Source of the DNA: a virus
DNA: 64,000 bases
Reading direction: 5' to 3' (one strand)
IMG/VR virus record: IMGVR_UViG_3300048838_001252
Span: 1 to 64,000 of that record
Position 1 is the first letter of the stretch. The number at the start of each line of letters is the position of its first letter. Position numbers and translations under genes: made by a program. The notes under the pieces are model-generated. The model was not told where the DNA came from and did not search any database. It worked only from the letters and a program-made list of their open reading frames with translations. Positions 17,857-26,372 of the stretch are shown one piece after another.

Positions 17857-18743
17857 TGTCATATAATAAACCAATCATACAAACAACTAATCCATTTAAA
17901 AAAGATGGTGTGTTTAAGGTTAGTAGAACTATTTACTACGGGCAGGTCGTTTCTATTGAAGATGAAACCGATGGTGGAAGAATTAAGGTTAAAATCCCGG
18001 ATTTAGATAATAAGGCTGCAACTGAAGACGTACCTTGGTGTTATCCGTTAATGCCTAAATTTTTTCATGTGTTTCCGCAGGTTGGTGAAATGGTAAGAGT
18101 TTTTATTGAAGACATTCATTATCCGCAAAGAAGTAGATTTTGGCTTGGTAGTGTTATCTCACAACCACAAAAAATTGGATTTGATAACATATACACCGCA
18201 TTATCTACAACAAACATGGGACTAACCATCCCAGAACCAGCACCTTCAACATATCCTGAAGCCACTGGTGTATTTCCGCTTAAAACTGATGTAGCTATTG
18301 TTGGTAAGGTTAATACCGATGTTATACTGCGCATCAATGAGGTTCATATTCGTGCTGGCAAACATGAAAACGATGATATTTTAAAACTTAATAGAAAAAA
18401 TCCGGCACAAATTAGCTTGGTTTTTGAACAGGAAAATAAAAGTGGGGAATATAAAAGCAGTTCGATTATTATGGGAGATAAAATTGCTTTGATTTCACAT
18501 ACCGGAGAACCACAATTTAAGGCAGCAGACCTTAATCTCGAAGACAGAGAAAGAATTTTTGATGAAGGACACCCAATTGCAAGGGGTGATGTTCTTGTTG
18601 AAGCATTGAATATTCTTAGAAAAGCACTTGTAAACCACATTCATGGTTATTCAAATCTTCCAGCAGATAAAAATTCTGTCATTAATGATTTAGAAAACAT
18701 TAATTTCGAAGCAATTTTACAAAAAAATATTGTAACTAACTAA
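17856..18743 (+). CDS. Baseplate central spike/hub protein with OB-fold (gp5/gpV-like)
   Basis: A 295-residue protein. Residues 25-100 carry a phage OB-fold: YYGQVVSIEDETDGGRIKVK, then VPWCYPLMPKF and VGEMVRVFIED followed by RFWLGSV, the pattern of gp5 N-domain/VgrG-type baseplate hubs. The remainder has no lysozyme domain, so the wall-degrading function must lie elsewhere (compare the transglycosylase at 48516). It ends the late operon starting at 15199 and is followed by a separately promoted nuclease gene. Confidence 0.7.
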   Translation: MSYNKPIIQTTNPFKKDGVFKVSRTIYYGQVVSIEDETDGGRIKVKIPDLDNKAATEDVPWCYPLMPKFFHVFPQVGEMVRVFIEDIHYPQRSRFWLGSVISQPQKIGFDNIYTALSTTNMGLTIPEPAPSTYPEATGVFPLKTDVAIVGKVNTDVILRINEVHIRAGKHENDDILKLNRKNPAQISLVFEQENKSGEYKSSSIIMGDKIALISHTGEPQFKAADLNLEDRERIFDEGHPIARGDVLVEALNILRKALVNHIHGYSNLPADKNSVINDLENINFEAILQKNIVTN

Positions 18744-18758
18744 AATTTTGTATATTTG
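18730..18758 (+). promoter_or_regulatory. Host-type promoter of the RecB/Cas4-like nuclease gene
   Basis: TTG (18730-18732, part of TTGTAAC), 18 nt, then TATATTTG (18751-18758). The ATG follows only 5 nt later, so the message is probably leaderless or nearly so. Confidence 0.65.
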
Positions 18759-18763
18759 CTCAC

Positions 18764-19552
18764 ATGAATAACACGATAATACCAAGCGAATTATTTACCG
18801 CTTTTAACGATATTACGTTTTACGATGAACCACACAAATATTTTCTTGAAAATCAGGAACTTATTTCTGTTACTACATTAATTCACAAGTATCAAGAAGA
18901 ATTTAATGAAGACTATTGGTCAAACTATAAAGCCGACCAATTTTTTTTAACACAAAGAGAAATTTTACGTGGATGGAACTTCATTAATAAAAAGGGAACT
19001 ATTAAAGGTTCTGCAATTCATGATTATGCCGAAAATCTATTTTTAAATAAAAAATACGAATACCCCAAAGACATTATTTTAAATGAATTTGGTTTTGACC
19101 CGGTTCACAGGGAATATGATATAACCAAAAAACACGTAAATAAATTTTATGATGATGTTAAGGGTAAATTAATTCCAATTAAAACCGAATTGGTTATTTA
19201 TGATAAAGAATCATTAATTGCGGGAATGCTTGATATGTTATTTTATAATGTAAAATATAAAGTTTTTCAATTATTTGATTGGAAAACAAATAAAGATTTT
19301 ACGTTTGAAATGAAAAGTAGACATTTACTTGATGATTTATGTGTGATTGAGGATTGTGATTTGGAAATTTATTCGCTTCAGCTTGGATTATACAAATATA
19401 TTATTGAGAAAAATACTGGAATAAAACTCGGTAAATCATATCTGGTGTGGTTTTCACATAACAATCCAAATTATCAGATTATTGAAGCAAAGGACAGGTC
19501 TGTTTATGTTAAAATGATTGTTAATAACAGAATTCAGGAATTAGCAGCATAA
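18764..19552 (+). CDS. RecB/Cas4-like PD-(D/E)XK nuclease
   Basis: A 262-residue protein with the motifs of the RecB-type nuclease family: GSAIHDYAENLF (the upstream GxxxH motif), LIAGMLDMLFYN (GxxD), FQLFDWKTNKDF (DxK) and YSLQLGLYKYIIE (the QxxxY motif). Such enzymes are ssDNA exonucleases or recombination nucleases in many phages. It lies between baseplate and tail tube genes but has its own host-type promoter rather than a late element, so it is probably an early gene placed inside the virion cluster. A bidirectional terminator separates it from the tail tube gene. Confidence 0.75.
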   Translation: MNNTIIPSELFTAFNDITFYDEPHKYFLENQELISVTTLIHKYQEEFNEDYWSNYKADQFFLTQREILRGWNFINKKGTIKGSAIHDYAENLFLNKKYEYPKDIILNEFGFDPVHREYDITKKHVNKFYDDVKGKLIPIKTELVIYDKESLIAGMLDMLFYNVKYKVFQLFDWKTNKDFTFEMKSRHLLDDLCVIEDCDLEIYSLQLGLYKYIIEKNTGIKLGKSYLVWFSHNNPNYQIIEAKDRSVYVKMIVNNRIQELAA

Positions 19553-19556
19553 AACA

Positions 19557-19581
19557 AAAAAGCCACAATAATGTGACTTTT
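19557..19581. terminator. Bidirectional terminator between nuclease and tail tube genes
   Basis: AAAAGCCACA, ATAA, TGTGACTTTT: a stem with one internal mismatch and A/T tracts on both sides, between convergent genes. Confidence 0.6.
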
Positions 19582-19601
19582 CGTAAATCTCTTTGCGTTT
19601 C

Positions 19602-20093
19602 TTAAAGATTGAGAATACATCTCCAAGGCTGGATTTCAAGTGTGATGTTTGTTAATTCATCATTACCATAATCATTTTCTCCAAAGTCAATTGATGTAAT
19701 CATACATTGCTCCAAGAACCATTTTTCAACTTCAACTCCCGTTGGGTCTAACGATTTCAACAGAATATTTTTCTTGTATCCTGCTGCGTAACCCATACGA
19801 CCTGTAAGTGATTCAGCATGTAAACGAACCCATTCCATGAGTTGTTGTGATGTTGAAGGACCGATTGGGTCAAGGAATGTAATTGACATCGAATCCCAAG
19901 TATATCTACCTGCGACATAGTTTTTCTCGTTCATGTAGTCAATTTCAACCTTATTAATTTTCATTGAAGGTCTTTTGAATTTCTGAACTTTCCAGACTTC
20001 AACGCCTAATTCATCTGCAAATTCTGCGAAGAATCTGTTTGCACGTTTTGGTTCGTATTCGAATGGGATACCCCTAATCATTTCTCCTGCCAT
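19602..20093 (-). CDS. gp19: Tail tube protein, gp19-like
   Basis: A 163-residue protein, the length of T4 gp19. It starts MAGEMIRGIPFEYEPKRANR, then FAEFADELGVEVWKVQKFKRP, and has the SMSITFLDPIGP and YAAGYKKNILLKSLDPTG segments typical of T4-type tube monomers, which form hexameric rings around the DNA channel. It has its own late promoter and is separated from the sheath gene by a short acidic gene. The call rests on length, family motifs and position. Confidence 0.8.
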   Translation of the reverse strand: MAGEMIRGIPFEYEPKRANRFFAEFADELGVEVWKVQKFKRPSMKINKVEIDYMNEKNYVAGRYTWDSMSITFLDPIGPSTSQQLMEWVRLHAESLTGRMGYAAGYKKNILLKSLDPTGVEVEKWFLEQCMITSIDFGENDYGNDELTNITLEIQPWRCILNL

Positions 20094-20130
20094 TTTATTA
20101 TCTGTTTTTGTATATGCTTTTTATTTTATA

Positions 20131-20139
20131 ATAAATACT
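20131..20139 (-). promoter_or_regulatory. Late-promoter element
   Basis: AGTATTTAT on the minus strand, 37 nt before the tail tube ATG at 20093. Confidence 0.65.
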
Positions 20140-20164
20140 TATGATGTTGAAAACAATTCATTAA

Positions 20165-20539
20165 TTATTCCGGTAATTTACCAGTTCTTCTATAATGTCT
20201 CAATTCTGCAACACTTAATTCAGCAATAGTTTTTTTTCTTACTGTTATTTCTTCCTGAATAATTTCTTCAATTTCTTTTTTAAGGTCAACACCAAATTTT
20301 TCATCAAGGTCTTTCACATCTTCTTCAAGAAATGTTATTTTAATTGAAGGTACTTCGATTTCACCATCTTCTTCACCGTCATCTTCATAAACTGGAGATT
20401 CTATTTCTTCATCAACTTCTGGCATTTCTGCTTTTAGATTAATGCTAATTGGTTCACATTCAACAACCTCTTCTTTTTTTATTTCTGGTTGTTCTTTCAC
20501 GTTTTGGTTCAGAACAGCCTTTCTATTTCTTTTTGCCAT
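20165..20539 (-). CDS. Acidic hypothetical protein between sheath and tube genes, 124 aa
   Basis: Start taken at 20539 (MAKRNRKAVLNQNVK): an upstream in-frame ATG at 20602 would lie within the sheath terminator, and the late element at 20573 fits the shorter form. The protein is very acidic in the middle (EVDEEIESPVYEDDGEEDG) with a helical C-terminus (EEITVRKKTIAELSVAELRH). No family recognised. Monocistronic late expression between the two tail polymer genes suggests an assembly factor or minor virion protein. Confidence 0.65.
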   Translation of the reverse strand: MAKRNRKAVLNQNVKEQPEIKKEEVVECEPISINLKAEMPEVDEEIESPVYEDDGEEDGEIEVPSIKITFLEEDVKDLDEKFGVDLKKEIEEIIQEEITVRKKTIAELSVAELRHYRRTGKLPE

Positions 20540-20572
20540 AATTTTTATATAAAATTTAACAATTATTTTTAC

Positions 20573-20581
20573 ATAAATACT
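20573..20581 (-). promoter_or_regulatory. Late-promoter element
   Basis: AGTATTTAT on the minus strand, 33 nt before the ATG at 20539 and just downstream of the sheath terminator. Confidence 0.65.
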
Positions 20582-20592
20582 CATAAATAAAA

Positions 20593-20618
20593 AAAGACCC
20601 ACAAATATGTGGGTCTTT
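20593..20618 (-). terminator. Terminator of the tail sheath gene
   Basis: AAAGACCCACA, AATA, TGTGGGTCTTT: an 11-bp perfect stem with a four-base loop, 18 nt past the sheath stop. Confidence 0.8.
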
Positions 20619-20635
20619 AGTAATTAGTGTATTAA

Positions 20636-23359
20636 TTATGCACCTACGTCTGCGAAACTTGCTCCAGAAGGTGTAATTGTAAACGTGATTCCAATAAATT
20701 CGAGAGCACGTGTTGGCTTCAAGAATATTTCACCGTATAATTCGTTTCTGTCACGACTTTCTGGTGAATTGTTACTATCGTCCATTTTGATTCTGAACTC
20801 CTGTAAACCTCTTTCTCTTTTAATTGTGTCGAGAACCGGAGTTGCTTTTTGTAAGAATTGGTCAATAGTTGCTTGGTCATTTTGTTCAAACACAAGTCTG
20901 ATTGCGATATTAGCGATAAGAACTTTAATTTGAAGTAAAAGTCTACGAACGTTAATTCTGTTAAGCGCACTTTCTTTAACCTGTAAAGTTTTTTGTCCGA
21001 AAATTGCTGTTCCTGCATCTGCAAAGTCAGCCAATGGATTAATTCTACCTGAGTAAAGAATATCACGAGCGTCAAGACTTAATTTATATTTAGATTTTCT
21101 TGCAGCAGTTACACCACGAGTTAAACCAGCAGGTGCAAACCAAGGGAATTTTGTGTTATCAGTAAACGCCATCGCTTTCACTACCTCACCTGTTGGTGGA
21201 AGATAAACATTAACGTTATTCTGGGTGTCACGCATTTGAATCCAAGGGAAGTAAGTACATGCGTAGCTACTATCGATTTCTGCTGTGTCAAGCAATTCTA
21301 CGATATCCTGTGCAGCAACAACATCAGATTTGGTTTCACCAATGATTTGCTGAATATTACTATCAGGAGAATCGATTATATATAAAGTATCGGTTCTTTC
21401 CTGTTCAAGCATTTCAATTGTGTTCTGAACCAAGATATTCTGGTCACTCCAGTTAATACCGGGAGTTGCAAATAAGTTGATTGTAACTTCTTCTGGGTTT
21501 GCGAAAGTATTAATACCTGTTTCCCATGCTTGGAAGTCATTTCTTGGGTTTCCGTTAGGAACAACACCATCATAAATTCCATTTAGACGATAAAGGTCAC
21601 CATAAGAACGACTTGTTCTGTGAACATCCCAACCATCAAAACCACCAGCAGGTACAAAAGTGAATTTTCTTGTTACCGTTTCAAAATATGGATTTTCTGG
21701 GTCAACAACATCTTCGACTGTTCTAAATCTACCAGCACCTACTTCAAATTCGAAGTCATTATATGTTCCGGTAGCACCGCTATCCATGTGGAATCCTTTG
21801 CTGTTAACAAAACCACCATAACCATTGAAGTTAAAGAAGTTCTGGTTTACTCCTGAACCAAGTAAACTATTGTCGTCTGCATCATAACCATGTTCAGAAA
21901 TACCAAGATAAATTTTTCTTGCTCTTTCATCATCATCATATTTGGTTTTGTAGTAGATTTTTGGTGTTACACCACTAAAATCTGAGAAGTCTTTAAAATT
22001 GTAACCCTCAAAACCTGCAGGGAATACACCGGGTTCAATCTCACCAGCCAATTCAACCATAATATATCTGCTCTGAAGGTCATATTCGCCATCAGAAGTA
22101 CCGATACGCTGTGCAATGTAACCAGTAGTACCAACTGTTAAATTACATCTTGAGAATGTTTCAAGAATTCTTACGCTGTCGTCAGTATCGTTAAAGTCAC
22201 GAACAACAACATCAAATTCCAATGTAATTGGGTTAATATTTACAATACTGATTTTAATTTCTTGGTTTGCAGCATCACCATCAGAAATGCTGATGAATTT
22301 GAATAATCTGTCAACACTGCTACCTTTTAATTGTGATACAATCCAAGGAGTTTCAGGTGTTCTGAATGCAGCACTACCACCAGCAGGTCTGTAGTTGGTA
22401 AATACATCATCAGTACAGTTAAGTATTGTTGTGTTTATTCCATATGCAATACCATCAGCATCCAATTTTTTAATTAAATCGGCATAAATAGCTTCAACCC
22501 AAATTTTTGTATTTTTGTCTTTTGGTTCATAACCCACAACATTTGGTAAGAAGCTACTTGAATTCGGATTCAATGTAGCAACATATGTTTCAGTGCTTGC
22601 AGTACTTGATGCAATTAATGTAAATTGACCAAACAAATCACCAGTACTTATATTAGTTGTATTACCAGTCATTGTAAGACTTGTGGTTTCAAAAACAGTC
22701 TTTGGAGTTGCATTCACTTGGTCTTGAACATAACCTCTACTTCTTAAAACTGCAAGTACCATACCTTCATATTCTGTATATGATGTACCAGACAATAAAG
22801 TTACTTTATCAGTTACTGTTCCACCAGTTGTAGTTTTGGTTGTTGCAGTGAACTCATGTAAATAACCTTCAAATTCTGTTGCACTTACTTTTGTGAATCC
22901 ACTGAAATAAGAGCCAGTGTCCCCGGTTGCATTTAACGCAACACCTAAATAGTAACCATCAGTAAAAGGTACTCCAGTATTTGTAATTACAGTAGTAGTT
23001 GCACCTGTGGTTTCTGGGTCAACGCCAGCGTTTAAGGTAATCGCCCATGCAGTTCCTGCATCATATCCGCTCAAACCCAATACTCTGGTTACCCATAATT
23101 GATTTGATTCTTCTAAGTATGCATTTGCTACATATGGTAATTGATATTGTAGATTTCCATTTGAAAATCTTTTTGTGTTCTGTGCACCAAACCTTTGAGC
23201 GAACTGTGTTTTATCTTGAATAAAAACGGGTTCGAATGCCGGACCTTTTAATGTCTCGCCTACAAGACCTAAAGTGGTTACACCAACATTACGTGTTACA
23301 AATGTCAAGTCACGTTCTCTAAATTTTACTCCCGGAGAGGTAAATACGAATTCTGCCAT
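20636..23359 (-). CDS. gp18: Contractile tail sheath protein, gp18-like
   Basis: A 907-residue protein, larger than T4 gp18 (659 aa). It opens FVFTSPGVKFRERDLTF (the SPGV motif of sheath proteins). The C-terminal third has the conserved sheath core: YFPWIQMRD, then PPTGEVVKAMAF and PWFAPAGLTRGV, followed by INPLADFADAGTAIFGQKTL and the terminal NELYGEIFLKPTRALEFIGITF. The central 450 residues are Thr/Gly/Asp-rich and probably form outer decorating domains. It is monocistronic, with a late element 62 nt upstream and a strong terminator downstream, as expected for an abundant protein. Confidence 0.9.
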   Translation of the reverse strand: MAEFVFTSPGVKFRERDLTFVTRNVGVTTLGLVGETLKGPAFEPVFIQDKTQFAQRFGAQNTKRFSNGNLQYQLPYVANAYLEESNQLWVTRVLGLSGYDAGTAWAITLNAGVDPETTGATTTVITNTGVPFTDGYYLGVALNATGDTGSYFSGFTKVSATEFEGYLHEFTATTKTTTGGTVTDKVTLLSGTSYTEYEGMVLAVLRSRGYVQDQVNATPKTVFETTSLTMTGNTTNISTGDLFGQFTLIASSTASTETYVATLNPNSSSFLPNVVGYEPKDKNTKIWVEAIYADLIKKLDADGIAYGINTTILNCTDDVFTNYRPAGGSAAFRTPETPWIVSQLKGSSVDRLFKFISISDGDAANQEIKISIVNINPITLEFDVVVRDFNDTDDSVRILETFSRCNLTVGTTGYIAQRIGTSDGEYDLQSRYIMVELAGEIEPGVFPAGFEGYNFKDFSDFSGVTPKIYYKTKYDDDERARKIYLGISEHGYDADDNSLLGSGVNQNFFNFNGYGGFVNSKGFHMDSGATGTYNDFEFEVGAGRFRTVEDVVDPENPYFETVTRKFTFVPAGGFDGWDVHRTSRSYGDLYRLNGIYDGVVPNGNPRNDFQAWETGINTFANPEEVTINLFATPGINWSDQNILVQNTIEMLEQERTDTLYIIDSPDSNIQQIIGETKSDVVAAQDIVELLDTAEIDSSYACTYFPWIQMRDTQNNVNVYLPPTGEVVKAMAFTDNTKFPWFAPAGLTRGVTAARKSKYKLSLDARDILYSGRINPLADFADAGTAIFGQKTLQVKESALNRINVRRLLLQIKVLIANIAIRLVFEQNDQATIDQFLQKATPVLDTIKRERGLQEFRIKMDDSNNSPESRDRNELYGEIFLKPTRALEFIGITFTITPSGASFADVGA

Positions 23360-23421
23360 GTTAATTAGTTATTTAATTTTTATATTTATTTTTCATTCTA
23401 AGCAATGCTTAATCTTTTTCA

Positions 23422-23430
23422 ATAAATACT
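23422..23430 (-). promoter_or_regulatory. Late-promoter element of the sheath gene
   Basis: AGTATTTAT on the minus strand, 62 nt before the ATG at 23359, the longest leader among these elements. Confidence 0.6.
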
Positions 23431-23634
23431 GAAAAATTATCGAAAAGGTGTTTTGTGCTAATTATTATAGTATTGCCACAGACGACCATAAACCCCAATT
23501 TTTATCGATTTTAAATTTTTTACTCTATATTTTAAAAAAAAACGATTTTTTTGGTTTAAATTTCTGTGGATTTCTTTAAAAAAAAATTTAAAAATTTTTG
23601 ATTTTTTTTCTTCCGGTATGGTTTTTCTTAAATT

Positions 23635-23643
23635 AGTATTTAT
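23635..23643 (+). promoter_or_regulatory. Late-promoter element
   Basis: AGTATTTAT followed by GG, 15 nt before the ATG at 23659. Confidence 0.7.
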
Positions 23644-23658
23644 GGAAAAGCATTATAT

Positions 23659-25767
23659 ATGAATAGGTCACAACGAATTTATTTGGATGTTAATTCTCTT
23701 GATGTAGATAATCACATTAAAATAAAACTCGAACAAGAAACAGACAGTCTTGAATTTTTAAGCATGAGCATCGATACCAAAGATGTTTATCAGGATTTTA
23801 ATGCTGATTATGGTGTTTTGGTGGGTAGAGTTATAGCAAATGGTGGTATAGGTATCCCAAATGCCAAAATAAGCATTTTTATGCCCCTTACAGACGATGA
23901 TGCTGAGAATGGTGAGATATACAGTATATACCCCTATAAGACTCCCAGAGACAAGAATATAGAGGGAAAACGATATAATTTATTACCAAGGGTAGGTAAA
24001 AAAAATCCTGCCACACAAGAAGTAAAACCTAAACAACCATTTGGCAGTTTTCCAATCAAAGAAGAAATTGTAACAAATGAACCGTTTTTAAATGTTTATA
24101 AAAAATACTATAAATATACTGCTACCACAAATGATGCTGGTGATTACATGATATTCGGTGTTCCAATTGGTACACAAACTGTTCACCTTAGTGTTGATAT
24201 TACCGATATTGGTAAATATAGCATGACACCAGCAGCTATGGTAACAAACTTAGGCTATTCACCAAACCTATTTACTGATGGTGGCAGTAAAATTAAACCA
24301 AGTAATGACTTAGGTGACCTACCACACATTGAAACACAAGAAATTAGTGTTGATATCATACCGTTTTGGGGTGATGTTGAAAATTTTGAAATAGGTATTA
24401 CTCGTCAGGATTTCAGAATTAGGTCAGTATTATCAAATACATTTACAATTTTTGGTAGTATTTTCACAGATGGTGATAATTCAATGTGGGGTGCTAATAA
24501 TGAAGATGGTAGAACAATTAGAGAGTTATATAAACTTAGAAGTAATACCAGTGAAAATAAAGGAATGGTATCGAAAAGAATCGGAATTGTTACAGAAAAA
24601 ATTTATTACTATCCCGCTTCCATAAATGATAGTGAAATAAGTACTGCCGACCCTAAAACAGATATGTTACTTTTAGACCCAACGCAATATTCTGCATATA
24701 AAAGAGATGGTGATTTTGTTTTTATTATTAATTGTAATAGAGGTAGGGTTATTACTGATGAATTTGGTAATGAAACACCTGTAGATGAAAATTCTTCCAC
24801 AGGTGTTTATACTAAGTTTAAAGGTTTTATGACATTAGAAGCAACTGTTGATGATATACCCATGAATTTCACCGGAGATTTAGGTAGTAGTACCACATTA
24901 AGACCAATTAGATATAAATTTAAATTTCCACAATTTGCTTCTGAAGGTCGAGGACTCAGAAGAGACAACCGTGACTCACAATCACAAGCAGATGTTCAAA
25001 CATGGAGAAAACAACACTATACATTTTCTGGCGGTGGTTTTTATAGTGTTTCAAGATTTCATGGTGTTGTATATAATGCGCATAATAATGAAAACGAAAA
25101 TAATGATTTTGATGACCACACAAATAATGCGTTTTCAAACAGGGACGCAATAAATGACCCAAAGGATAGAGATACAAATTGGGATGTTGGAATTATTCAA
25201 ACCAATGATGTTGATGTTACTGGTAACACACAGTATGGAATGGTTTATAATACAACATATTCAACACAACAACTTTTTGGTGCAAACTGGTTAAATTTTG
25301 CAATACATTTACCACAGGTAGCATTTTTATCGAACGGATATTCATATGTAGAAAATTGGCGTTCAAATACCAATTTCACTCATGATTTTAAAAGCACACA
25401 TTTCTTTGGGGATAATAGTCAGATAATTGCAGGTAATGACTTCAACACTAAATTCATGGCACGTTCCGACTTGCACTGGACTGACTTTATTCATGTGCCA
25501 AAAGAAGACCTTCCTGAATTAAAGAATATGCCAAAAGGGTTTAAAGGTACAGGAACAAATGGAAATTCTATACCGGGTTATACACTTAAAGGTAAATATC
25601 GTAATGGTAAATATATACCATCGGGTTGGACTGCAGCCTGTCCTTTAAAGGGTGGAAGATTAAATGGTGATGCCGATGTTAGTACACAAGACCCAAATAC
25701 CTACTTTTACAAAGGTTTTGATACTGCGGATTGTATTGATTATTTATATTTATTAGGACTTGTTTAA
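23659..25767 (+). CDS. Tail/baseplate-associated protein with a carboxypeptidase-regulatory-like domain
   Basis: A 702-residue virion protein. Near residues 50-190 it has a transthyretin/CarboxypepD_reg-like beta sandwich: VLVGRVIANGGIGIPNAKIS, later TTNDAGDYMIFGVPIGTQT, a fold common in Bacteroidota surface proteins. The rest is beta-rich with many Asn and Asp residues and a C-terminal TAACPLKGGRLNGDAD segment. It may be a fibre or baseplate arm that contacts the host surface; no T4 counterpart is evident. It forms a single-gene late unit closed by a strong bidirectional terminator. Confidence 0.6.
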   Translation: MNRSQRIYLDVNSLDVDNHIKIKLEQETDSLEFLSMSIDTKDVYQDFNADYGVLVGRVIANGGIGIPNAKISIFMPLTDDDAENGEIYSIYPYKTPRDKNIEGKRYNLLPRVGKKNPATQEVKPKQPFGSFPIKEEIVTNEPFLNVYKKYYKYTATTNDAGDYMIFGVPIGTQTVHLSVDITDIGKYSMTPAAMVTNLGYSPNLFTDGGSKIKPSNDLGDLPHIETQEISVDIIPFWGDVENFEIGITRQDFRIRSVLSNTFTIFGSIFTDGDNSMWGANNEDGRTIRELYKLRSNTSENKGMVSKRIGIVTEKIYYYPASINDSEISTADPKTDMLLLDPTQYSAYKRDGDFVFIINCNRGRVITDEFGNETPVDENSSTGVYTKFKGFMTLEATVDDIPMNFTGDLGSSTTLRPIRYKFKFPQFASEGRGLRRDNRDSQSQADVQTWRKQHYTFSGGGFYSVSRFHGVVYNAHNNENENNDFDDHTNNAFSNRDAINDPKDRDTNWDVGIIQTNDVDVTGNTQYGMVYNTTYSTQQLFGANWLNFAIHLPQVAFLSNGYSYVENWRSNTNFTHDFKSTHFFGDNSQIIAGNDFNTKFMARSDLHWTDFIHVPKEDLPELKNMPKGFKGTGTNGNSIPGYTLKGKYRNGKYIPSGWTAACPLKGGRLNGDADVSTQDPNTYFYKGFDTADCIDYLYLLGLV

Positions 25768-25770
25768 AAC

Positions 25771-25799
25771 AAAAAACCCCTCGATATTGAGGGGTTTTT
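25771..25799. terminator. Bidirectional terminator
   Basis: AAAAACCCCTC, GATATT, GAGGGGTTTTT: a perfect stem between the convergent 23659 gene and the lipoprotein gene. Confidence 0.85.
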
Positions 25800-25811
25800 A
25801 ATTGTATATTA

Positions 25812-26267
25812 TTAACGTTCAAGGGTATAAATACCATTAATGGGGGTATCACTCTTCACACAATCAATGAGTTTCAATTTAAGTACAGTACCGTTAAAGG
25901 TTTCGGCATTAAGAATTTGAAGTTCAATTTGGTCTTCAAAATTAATCACCAAATCATTAAGAGTATAGTTATATTCTGCTTCCCAGACACCATCATTATT
26001 ATCAAAATATGGGTCATTAAGGGTTGCGGTGGCTGTGGTAACATCCAAAAGACTTAGACCAACAAGGTCGTAGGTTTCATTTAGTGTCCAGAGTTCAGCT
26101 TCTGTGTCATAGACAGTTCCGTTAAATTCCAGAGAAACGAAATTCCAGTCACCAAGCAAATCCTGAACGGTAATCTGGTCTTCAACAATAGGGTCTTCTT
26201 TTTCGCAGCTAAAACTCATCAGAGTAATTGCGAGAACAACAGTCAGTAAATAAGCAAATTTTTTCAT
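25812..26267 (-). CDS. Lipoprotein with lipocalin-like domain (phage cargo gene)
   Basis: A 151-residue protein with a signal peptide (MKKFAYLLTVVLAITLMSFS) ending in a lipobox and Cys21. The residues after the cysteine (EKEDP) are charged and acidic, as in the surface-export signals of Flavobacteriia lipoproteins. LLGDWNFVSLEFNG and later strands match the lipocalin-like lipoprotein domain common in Bacteroidota. It is monocistronic on the minus strand inside late virion genes, lacks a late element, and has a host-type promoter nearly identical to that of the 55205-55591 gene. A role in superinfection exclusion or altering the infected cell surface is inference. Confidence 0.75.
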   Translation of the reverse strand: MKKFAYLLTVVLAITLMSFSCEKEDPIVEDQITVQDLLGDWNFVSLEFNGTVYDTEAELWTLNETYDLVGLSLLDVTTATATLNDPYFDNNDGVWEAEYNYTLNDLVINFEDQIELQILNAETFNGTVLKLKLIDCVKSDTPINGIYTLER

Positions 26268-26307
26268 AATTTCAAATTTTAGTTAAACATTTTTGTTTGC
26301 TACACGC

Positions 26308-26340
26308 TTATACGTAATGTATTTAAAAATGTTACAAAAA
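26308..26340 (-). promoter_or_regulatory. Host-type promoter of the lipoprotein gene (paired with 55598-55630)
   Basis: Minus strand TTTTTTGTAACATTTTT, then TTACGTATAAG; TTG to TACGTATA spacing is 18 nt. The -7 box departs from TAnnTTTG after TAnnT. Confidence 0.55.
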
Positions 26341-26358
26341 ATCATAAAAATTTTTGAA

Positions 26359-26367
26359 GGTATTTAT
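26359..26367 (+). promoter_or_regulatory. Late-promoter element (GGTATTTAT variant)
   Basis: Only 5 nt before the ATG at 26373, so transcription probably starts at or next to the start codon. Confidence 0.6.
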
Positions 26368-26372
26368 ATGAT

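Larger units (their letters stand above)
23360..23658. other. Divergent intergenic region, about 300 bp
   Basis: Separates the sheath gene (minus) from the 23659 gene (plus). It holds one late element for each direction (23422 and 23635) and long A and T tracts (23530-23620), likely bent or easily melted DNA. No gene seen. Confidence 0.6.

Noticed and set aside
20540-20602. Hydrophobic 21-residue N-terminal extension (MGLFLFMSIYVK...) of the acidic gene.
   Set aside because: It lies across the sheath terminator and the late element; the shorter start at 20539 agrees with the regulatory signals.
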